Source of the DNA: Variovorax sp.
GTDB taxonomy: Bacteria; Pseudomonadota; Gammaproteobacteria; Burkholderiales; Burkholderiaceae_C
Assembly (NCBI GenBank): GCA_028292835.1
Contig: JAQGLP010000082.1
Location: 1-11,244 of the forward strand
Length of the DNA stretch: 11,244 bases
Reading direction: 5' to 3'
Every line of letters starts with the position of its first letter. Position 1 is the first letter of the stretch. A model generated the notes under the pieces. That model did no database searches. It was not told the DNA's origin and saw only the letters and a program-made list of their open reading frames with translations. The position numbers and the translations under genes were made by a program. Below, piece by piece: positions 6,341 to 11,244 of the stretch.

Positions 6341-7234
6341 CTAGGCGCGGCTGTACGTACCCAGTGCCGTCCCAACGATGACGACCAGGAGGCCCACACC
6401 ATGCGAGATGGTCAGCGTTTCCCCGAGCAGTAGCGCGGCAAAACCGACGCCGAACACCGGCACCCAGTAGAACCACAGCGAGACTCGGGCGACGCCGATC
6501 TTCACGATGGCGTGGTTCCAAGCCAGGTTTCCGAAAGCCGTTGCGATCAACGCCGAGAACAACACCAGCATCAAAGGCCAGAGGCCTGGAAACCAAGCCT
6601 TCAGATCCGGTGCGACGTCAAGGGCGATCGTGTGCAGCGCCAGCATCAGGGTCCCGCACGCATAGATCATGGCGCTCGTGTAGAGCGCATCAGTTTCGCG
6701 TGCGAGGCGCTGGATTAGAACGCCGCCGATTGCGAAGGTCACAACCGACGCCACAACCATGGCGTCGCCAAGTCCTGCATGTGCCAACCTGGCGCCAGAG
6801 GAATGCAGCACTACGATCAGGACCCCACCAAAGCCAAGCACCACACCGGCGAGGCGCATCCAACCAAGGCGCTCGCGCAGGAGCATTGCGACCATCAGGG
6901 ACGACACCAACGGGCTCAGCGCAATGGCCACTGAAGCGTTTGTGGCAGAGGTCCTCACCAGGCCGCCAGCAATGAGGATCTGGTTGACATAAACCATCAA
7001 CACGGCGCAGACGAACACAGTAGCGAGTTGCCGGCCATTCATTCGCGTGCGACGCCGTGTGCTGCGCTGCCGCCAGAGCATCAGTCCGAGGAACCCTGCC
7101 GCGACGGCGGCCCGCTCTGTCGCCATCACCGAGGGATCGAAATAGGAGGCGATGGTCTTCATCACCGTCATGTTCAGGCCCCAGAGCGCTGTGACCAAAA
7201 GCAGCAACGCGGACAAGCGGTTGCCGACGATCAT
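6341..7234 (-). CDS. DMT-superfamily (EamA) membrane transporter
   Basis: The product is 297 residues, the normal length for a ten-helix EamA-type transporter made of two homologous five-helix halves. The first half starts LSALLLLVTALWGLNMTVMK and ends near VVLGFGGVLIVVLHSSG (about 130-147). The second runs from GDAMVVASVVTFAIGG to GVGLLVVIVGTALGTYSRA. Typical signatures include TALWGLN, TSATNASVAIALSPL and LGETLTISHGVGLLVVIVG. These proteins usually export metabolites or amino acids, and substrate prediction is not possible. The gene is 100 bases downstream of the IclR gene on the same strand, so it may be co-transcribed or have its own promoter. AAGGA touches the ATG directly, unusually close for a Shine-Dalgarno. 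Its stop lies only a few bases from the IS remnant, but the C-terminus looks intact. Confidence 0.9.
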   Translation of the reverse strand: MIVGNRLSALLLLVTALWGLNMTVMKTIASYFDPSVMATERAAVAAGFLGLMLWRQRSTRRRTRMNGRQLATVFVCAVLMVYVNQILIAGGLVRTSATNASVAIALSPLVSSLMVAMLLRERLGWMRLAGVVLGFGGVLIVVLHSSGARLAHAGLGDAMVVASVVTFAIGGVLIQRLARETDALYTSAMIYACGTLMLALHTIALDVAPDLKAWFPGLWPLMLVLFSALIATAFGNLAWNHAIVKIGVARVSLWFYWVPVFGVGFAALLLGETLTISHGVGLLVVIVGTALGTYSRA

Positions 7235-7334
7235 TCCTTCAGCAACCGGCGAGGGTCGCGAAGCATCGCATCATCGGAGACGTCGTTCCTAGTACTGAGG
7301 AGCATTGTGGGGGCATCTCTGAACATGGCGCTCT

Positions 7335-8162
7335 TCAGCCCGCATCGGCGATCGTGTCACCCTGAATCGTCTGGATGGCTTTGCTGATCTTTGTCGCCGT
7401 CTCGACAGTCAACTCGATCAGTGAAGGTATTTCCCGCTCCTTCAGATTGGTGAGCCGACGGCCAATGGTGAGGCTGCCGGCGATGCCCTTGGTATGGAGG
7501 ATCGGTGCCGATATGCCGTACGTGTCGGGATTGATCTCCCCTCTCGCCGCGAAATAGCCCATCTGCTGGATGGCCTTCATCTTGCGGTGAAACTCCTGCC
7601 AATCCTGTCCCAGGCCGGCGCGCGCGATGTCGGCGCCATGCTGAAGCATGAGGTCCTTCAACTGACGCTGTGTCAGGCAGGCGAGGATGATGCGCGACGG
7701 TCCTCCACGAAACAACGGAAATGGCCGCCCGCGGTCGTAGCCGGAGGGGACATCCTTGTCCACCCGAACGTCGTGGATGCAAAGCACGTGGTCTCCGTAG
7801 TAGCTGCACAGCAGTTGAATACCTGCCGCCTGCTTGCGGATCGCGTCCATCAGCGGCGGAGCTGCCTGTAAGAGCGGGTCACTGAGCCGTATCTGCCTGT
7901 CGAGTTGGATGATCCGCGGTCCCAGCACATAGACACCCGCGTTGAGGGAAGCCAGGAAGCCAGTGTCGGTCAGTGTCTTCGCGTACCGGTACGCCGTGGT
8001 GCGTGCCAAGCCGAGCGCCTTCGCCATGCCCTCGACGGTCCAGCTCGGCGCGGTCTCGGTGAAGAGATCCATCACCCGCAGCACGCGCTCCGAACTGCTC
8101 TGCGTCGTTGCGGGCGGGGTGTCTTCGGCCTCTGGCCGCGTCTTGCTTGCTTTGGTTGCCAT
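7335..8162 (-). CDS. IclR-family transcriptional regulator
   Basis: The product is 275 residues. After a low-complexity polar tail (1-22), a winged helix-turn-helix runs about 23-80 (SERVLRVMDLFTE, WTVEGMAKALGLARTTAYRYAKTLTDTGFL, YVLGPRIIQL). The IclR effector-binding domain follows (about 95-270), with PFPLFRGGPSRIILACL in the usual G-x-A position, YFAARGEINPDTYGISAPIL, and the terminal GSLTIGRRLTN strand. IclR proteins bind small effectors and commonly activate or repress an adjacent catabolic operon. This gene is divergent from the plus-strand cluster at 8409, with a 246-base shared region containing repeated GGGATWAT half-sites. No clear Shine-Dalgarno precedes the ATG, so the exact start is uncertain. 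The DMT gene downstream may be part of the same transcript. Confidence 0.9.
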   Translation of the reverse strand: MATKASKTRPEAEDTPPATTQSSSERVLRVMDLFTETAPSWTVEGMAKALGLARTTAYRYAKTLTDTGFLASLNAGVYVLGPRIIQLDRQIRLSDPLLQAAPPLMDAIRKQAAGIQLLCSYYGDHVLCIHDVRVDKDVPSGYDRGRPFPLFRGGPSRIILACLTQRQLKDLMLQHGADIARAGLGQDWQEFHRKMKAIQQMGYFAARGEINPDTYGISAPILHTKGIAGSLTIGRRLTNLKEREIPSLIELTVETATKISKAIQTIQGDTIADAG

Positions 8163-8222
8163 TCGAGAAGTGTGATCGGGTCCGACTCGTCACGTCGTGC
8201 CATTGTTTCAAAGATAGGCTGC

Positions 8223-8299
8223 ATTATCCTTCCACCGGGAAAACGATAATAATCCCGCTTTTTGGGATTATTGCATTTATACCTCATTTCGGGATAACA
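8223..8299. promoter_or_regulatory. Putative IclR operator region with repeated GGGATWAT half-sites
   Basis: An inverted repeat with 9-base perfect arms, AATAATCCC (8248-8256) and GGGATTATT (8264-8272), has a 7-base GCTTTTT spacer. Two further related half-sites flank it: ATTATCCT at 8223-8230 (complement AGGATAAT) and GGGATAACA at 8291-8299. The stretch is markedly more AT-rich than its surroundings and lies in the middle of the IclR/8409 divergent region. An intrinsic hairpin role is possible but less likely given the flanking copies and the lack of a gene reading into it. Confidence 0.6.
8271..8298 (+). promoter_or_regulatory. Candidate promoter for the 8409 cluster
   Basis: TTGCAT (8271-8276), a 16-base spacer and GATAAC (8293-8298) form a plausible but imperfect sigma-70 promoter on the plus strand, overlapping two GGGATWAT half-sites. 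The leader from about 8305 to 8408 is roughly 100 bases and contains small hairpins (AGCGCC/GGCGCT at 8319-8339) but no open frame that I trust. Confidence 0.35.
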
Positions 8300-8408
8300 T
8301 GAAATTACGCCTTGGAAGAGCGCCGGTCGTGAAGGCGCTGGTAACTCGCCAGCTCACAACTGCCAGTCGCAACAAGGTGCATCTCATCTACCTACCTGGG
8401 ACCTGAAA

Positions 8409-9413
8409 ATGATCACTGCGCAAGACTTGGAATACCACCACGGCCCGACGGACGACTACACCTGGGCCGAGACCTACTACATCCCAATCTCGGTGCCCGA
8501 GGAGCGCCTTTTCGCCCACGTCTACGTTGTCACTCGCCCCGTGCTGGGCACCATGTCCAACGACATCCGTGTCATGGGAGCGGTCAGCAATACCGAGTTC
8601 GAACTGCTCTCGGTCGATACCCGCTATCACCTGCCGCTTCCTGAACGCTTCTCGCACATTCATGCACCCAATGGCCTGAGCGTGAAGGCGGTGAATGCGC
8701 CGCGCGACTACCGTGTCGACTACGTCGGCAGCGACGGCACCGAGATTCATGTCGACTACATCGGGATCATGCAGCCCTTCGACATCCACGACCGCGACGA
8801 AAACCCGCTTGCGGGCAAGTCCGAGGCGGAACAGCTCGCGAGCAGCTCGATGGGGAGCGGCTACAAGGGCCACTACGACATGCACGCAAGAGTCAAGGGA
8901 ACTTTGAAGGTGCGCGGGAAGGAATACAAGGTCGACATCGTGGACCGCATGAACCACAGCTGGGGCCCGAGGCCAGAGATGGACATCCCGCCGATGAATT
9001 CGGTATGGGCACAGTTCGGCGAGGAACTCGGCTTCCGCTTCCACATGCATCTCGATCCCACCAAGCCTGCTGGCCAGGACCAGAAGTTCGCCAATGGCTA
9101 CCTACTGGACAAGGGCCAGGTCTATGCCCTGGTCGACCTGCAGATGACCACCACCCGCGTCGGCATCGTGCCGTTCTCGATCGATGTCGTCGCCACAGAC
9201 CAGCGTGGCAACAAGTACCAGCTCCGCGGTACTCCGCTGGCCGGCGCGCCCTGGCGTGCGTATTCGACTTGCATCTGCTGGATCGGGCTGATTCGCTGGG
9301 AGCACGGCGGCAAGATCGGGCATGGCTCGCTGCAGGAGAACCACTCGCTGCCCGTCGAAAGCAAGCTCAGGGGTCGTCGTTGGACTGATCCGCTTCCGAC
9401 CCTCACAGCCTGA
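8409..9413 (+). CDS. CrtC/AttH-like (DUF7064/DUF7065-type) protein
   Basis: The product is 334 residues with no signal peptide or membrane helix. The body alternates beta-strand-like segments. It carries GHYDMHARVKGTLKVRGKEY (155-174) and then VDRMNHSWGPRPE (178-190). The H-S-W-G segment is the signature of proteins related to the AttH/CrtC double-lipocalin fold, often labelled DUF7064/DUF7065. The family includes carotenoid 1,2-hydratase CrtC, which adds water to isoprenoid double bonds. Most bacterial members have no assigned function. In the window it is the first gene of a cluster with an APH-type phosphotransferase and faces an IclR regulator. This suggests an inducible catabolic role with a hydrophobic substrate, which is inference. 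A modest GGGA site lies 7 bases before the ATG. The family assignment is from motif memory and not from a search. Confidence 0.7.
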   Translation: MITAQDLEYHHGPTDDYTWAETYYIPISVPEERLFAHVYVVTRPVLGTMSNDIRVMGAVSNTEFELLSVDTRYHLPLPERFSHIHAPNGLSVKAVNAPRDYRVDYVGSDGTEIHVDYIGIMQPFDIHDRDENPLAGKSEAEQLASSSMGSGYKGHYDMHARVKGTLKVRGKEYKVDIVDRMNHSWGPRPEMDIPPMNSVWAQFGEELGFRFHMHLDPTKPAGQDQKFANGYLLDKGQVYALVDLQMTTTRVGIVPFSIDVVATDQRGNKYQLRGTPLAGAPWRAYSTCICWIGLIRWEHGGKIGHGSLQENHSLPVESKLRGRRWTDPLPTLTA

Positions 9414-9433
9414 CCCGCAATCGACAGGCAGCG

Positions 9434-9472
9434 ATTCGAAGTCTTCCCCGAGGCGGGGTGGCTTCGAATTTT
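9434..9472 (+). terminator. Hairpin with T tract between the lipocalin-like and phosphotransferase genes
   Basis: ATTCGAAG (9434-9441) pairs perfectly with CTTCGAAT (9462-9469). Inside, CCCCG (9446-9450) pairs with CGGGG (9454-9458), giving a two-part stem capped by AGG. TTTT ends at 9472. The stem is strong but the T tract is short and the next gene's ribosome site is only 15 bases on. It may therefore be a partial terminator or processing/stabilising element that lowers downstream expression. Confidence 0.55.
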
Positions 9473-9499
9473 GTATCCATGCAGTTGAAAGGAGTCACG

Positions 9500-10768
9500 A
9501 TGCGAGATCTTGAATTGCCGCAGCAACCCGGCCTGCGCGCTCGCGGTTTTTTCGCCCCAGCGGCGGACGACTCCGCTGATCGGATGCGCGATGCGCCGAC
9601 AGAAGCGTTTAGCGCGGCCATAAGGGCCGCCTATCCGACCGAGGCCGAGTACGACCGCATGCTCACACGCAAGATGCGCCGCCGGGCCAGCGGCCCCTAC
9701 CGGATCCCGACGCTTGACGAGATGTCCGGATATGTGCGCAGGTTCCTGGCCGCCCATGTCCAGGGCGGGTTCACTCTGTCCGAGGAGCGATGGCTGACGG
9801 GAGGTGCCTCGAAACTCCAGTTCGGATTCACGCTGAACTGGAAGGACCCCGCTGCCGGGCAGACTTCAACGCGACTCGTCGTGCGAATGGAGCCGGCGGA
9901 GTCGCTGAACGCCACCAGCCGCAGACGCGAGCACCAGATCATCACGGCGATCGCAAAAACCGTCCCCGTACCCCGAACGCACTGGGTAGATGCCGATGGC
10001 GAGTGGTTCCCGGAACCTGCCATCGTCTACGAGTTCATCCAAGGAACCGCCAAGCCCTCGGACGACAGGCAGAGGGTCAGCGGCACCGGCACTCACTTCG
10101 GGCCTGAACTGCGCTCGCGACTGGCGCCGCAGTTCATGCAACACCTCGCAGCCATCCACACCTTCGACTGGTCGGGCGCCCAGCTCGACGCCTTCGACGT
10201 CCCGGCAATCGGTTCCACCCAATCGGCGCTCTGGCAGCTCAATCGCGTTCGACGCTTCTGGGAAGAGGACCGCGGCGAAGACTTCCCGCTGATCGAATAC
10301 GCCGCCAATTGGCTGGAGGACAACCTACCGGAGTTGGACCGCGTCAGCGTGCTCCATGGCGACTACCGAAGCGGGAATTTCCTGTTCGATGAAAAGGCGG
10401 GACACATTACCGGCTGGCTGGACTGGGAACGCGGCTATCTCGGCGATCGTCATAGGGACTTGGCCTATACGGCGACGCAGCTGTTCGGCAATGTCGCAGA
10501 GGACGGCAAGACCTTCCTGGTGAGCGGACTTCTTCCAATGGAGCAGTTTTACGAGGACTACGAACGCCTTTCAGGACTGAAGGTCGATCCCCGCCGGCTG
10601 CACTACTACCGCGTCTTCAACACCTACCAACTCATGGCGTCGAGCATGGCGTCGTCCTACCGCGTGGTTCGGCTGGGCAAATCACACCAGGACGTGCTCC
10701 TGGCCTTTGTCGAAGGCGCCGTCTGCTCTTTGGCGGACGAACTTCTGAAATCCATGGAGAACTGCTGA
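9500..10768 (+). CDS. APH-fold phosphotransferase family protein
   Basis: The product is 422 residues when started at the ATG at 9500, which has AAAGGAG (9488-9494) five bases upstream. The longer GTG start at 9458 lies inside the hairpin and is rejected. The fold is aminoglycoside-phosphotransferase/choline-kinase type, as in ACAD10/11 N-terminal domains. Features: a glycine-rich loop GGASK (101-105), a strand LVVRME (126-131), the catalytic Brenner motif HGDYRSGN (286-293) with Asp288 as base and Asn293 as metal ligand, and the second metal-binding segment LDWE (307-310) in place of the DFG Asp. The first roughly 95 residues are an extension beyond the usual kinase core. Related proteins often sit in fatty-acid, terpenoid or steroid degradation clusters and probably phosphorylate a hydroxylated metabolite. 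The substrate here is unknown. It ends in a TGATG overlap with the next gene. Confidence 0.88.
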   Translation: MRDLELPQQPGLRARGFFAPAADDSADRMRDAPTEAFSAAIRAAYPTEAEYDRMLTRKMRRRASGPYRIPTLDEMSGYVRRFLAAHVQGGFTLSEERWLTGGASKLQFGFTLNWKDPAAGQTSTRLVVRMEPAESLNATSRRREHQIITAIAKTVPVPRTHWVDADGEWFPEPAIVYEFIQGTAKPSDDRQRVSGTGTHFGPELRSRLAPQFMQHLAAIHTFDWSGAQLDAFDVPAIGSTQSALWQLNRVRRFWEEDRGEDFPLIEYAANWLEDNLPELDRVSVLHGDYRSGNFLFDEKAGHITGWLDWERGYLGDRHRDLAYTATQLFGNVAEDGKTFLVSGLLPMEQFYEDYERLSGLKVDPRRLHYYRVFNTYQLMASSMASSYRVVRLGKSHQDVLLAFVEGAVCSLADELLKSMENC

Positions 10769-11244
10769 TGGCCGATCGAACCGTAAATGGGCTTCGGGGC
10801 TGCATGAGTTCCCTCGACATGACCGTCGGGCCTTGTGCAGAGCAGGCCAGCGACTCGCTGGCTCGCGAGCAAGTGGCCCTGCTGTCGAAGTACCTGAACT
10901 TCTTGTCGAAGCGCGTGAACCTAATTGGTGACCGCGTCAGGTTCGAGCTCAAGTTGTACCTCGAAATGGGCACTCGAGCCACTGAGGCGATGAAGCGCCT
11001 CGCGCACGACGCGCCTGAGCTCACAAAGCTTTGCGGGCAAGCCAACGCATTGCTCGCTTCCGCGGAAGTACGGCAAATGCAACTGGAGGGGGTGTCGGCA
11101 GCGCTACGAACGGAGATAAGTCGCATCGTTCGAGATTTGCCTGGTGGCGATCCCGCCTTGCGCAAGGAGGTCGAGGGATTCGTCGTCGCCTCCAGCCGCC
11201 CGCTCATCGAGTTCCAACGCGCCTGGTTCGCGCCGCAGGCCTGG
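10768..11244 (+). CDS. Hypothetical helical protein, 3' end beyond window
   Basis: I do not recognise this protein. Its ATG overlaps the phosphotransferase stop codon by one base (TGATG), a classic sign of translational coupling. The 159 codons visible are open to the right edge, with codon and base composition like the preceding gene. The sequence is predominantly alpha-helical and amphipathic, with a charged stretch around residues 30-64 (REQVALLSKYLNFLSKRVNL, then RVRFELKLYLEMG) and a second at about 105-140. There is no signal peptide, membrane helix or recognisable catalytic motif. By position it is likely a functional partner of the phosphotransferase, either a regulatory or small accessory subunit, but this is inference. 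The true length is unknown. Confidence 0.72.
   Translation, partial: MADRTVNGLRGCMSSLDMTVGPCAEQASDSLAREQVALLSKYLNFLSKRVNLIGDRVRFELKLYLEMGTRATEAMKRLAHDAPELTKLCGQANALLASAEVRQMQLEGVSAALRTEISRIVRDLPGGDPALRKEVEGFVVASSRPLIEFQRAWFAPQAW

Noticed and set aside
9458..9499. GTG start extending the phosphotransferase by 14 residues
   Set aside because: The GTG lies inside the intergenic hairpin without a ribosome site, whereas the ATG at 9500 has AAAGGAG at ideal spacing.

Overview
The window is GC-rich and densely coded, with a Bug-family periplasmic binding protein and several GntR, IclR and flavoenzyme genes. That mix suggests a catabolically versatile betaproteobacterium of the order Burkholderiales, most likely Comamonadaceae (Variovorax, Acidovorax or Hydrogenophaga-like). 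The taxonomic guess is inference. No rRNA, tRNA or CRISPR array was found.

Left block (1-4917, minus strand): a five-gene, tightly packed operon reads right to left. It encodes a Bug/TctC solute-binding protein, an 84-residue two-helix membrane protein, a FAD_binding_2 dehydrogenase, a FAD_binding_3 aromatic-ring hydroxylase with a thioredoxin-like C-terminal domain, and a second FAD_binding_2 dehydrogenase cut by the left edge. The gene set suggests capture of an organic acid followed by desaturation and ring hydroxylation. A GntR/FCD regulator (4918-5676, plus) is divergent. The shared intergenic region holds two perfect AAGGT-N3-ACCTT palindromes and a third degenerate copy. One palindrome sits directly against a consensus TTGACA -35 box facing the operon, so local repression is likely.

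Middle (5677-6340): a broken IS. About 132 N-terminal residues of an IS5-type (DUF772) transposase remain on the minus strand, joined to roughly 185 bases of unidentified sequence next to the regulator.

Right block (6341-11244): an EamA/DMT exporter and an IclR regulator lie on the minus strand. Divergent from the regulator is a plus-strand cluster. It encodes a CrtC/AttH-like (DUF7064/7065-type) protein, an APH-fold phosphotransferase and a translationally coupled helical protein of unknown function that runs off the right edge. The IclR intergenic region contains an AT-rich 9-bp inverted repeat plus further copies of the same half-site. A hairpin with a short T tract separates the first two plus-strand genes.

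The best candidates for something undescribed are the lipocalin-like protein / kinase-like protein / unknown cluster under IclR control, and the dehydrogenase-hydroxylase-dehydrogenase operon with its orphan binding protein and small membrane protein.
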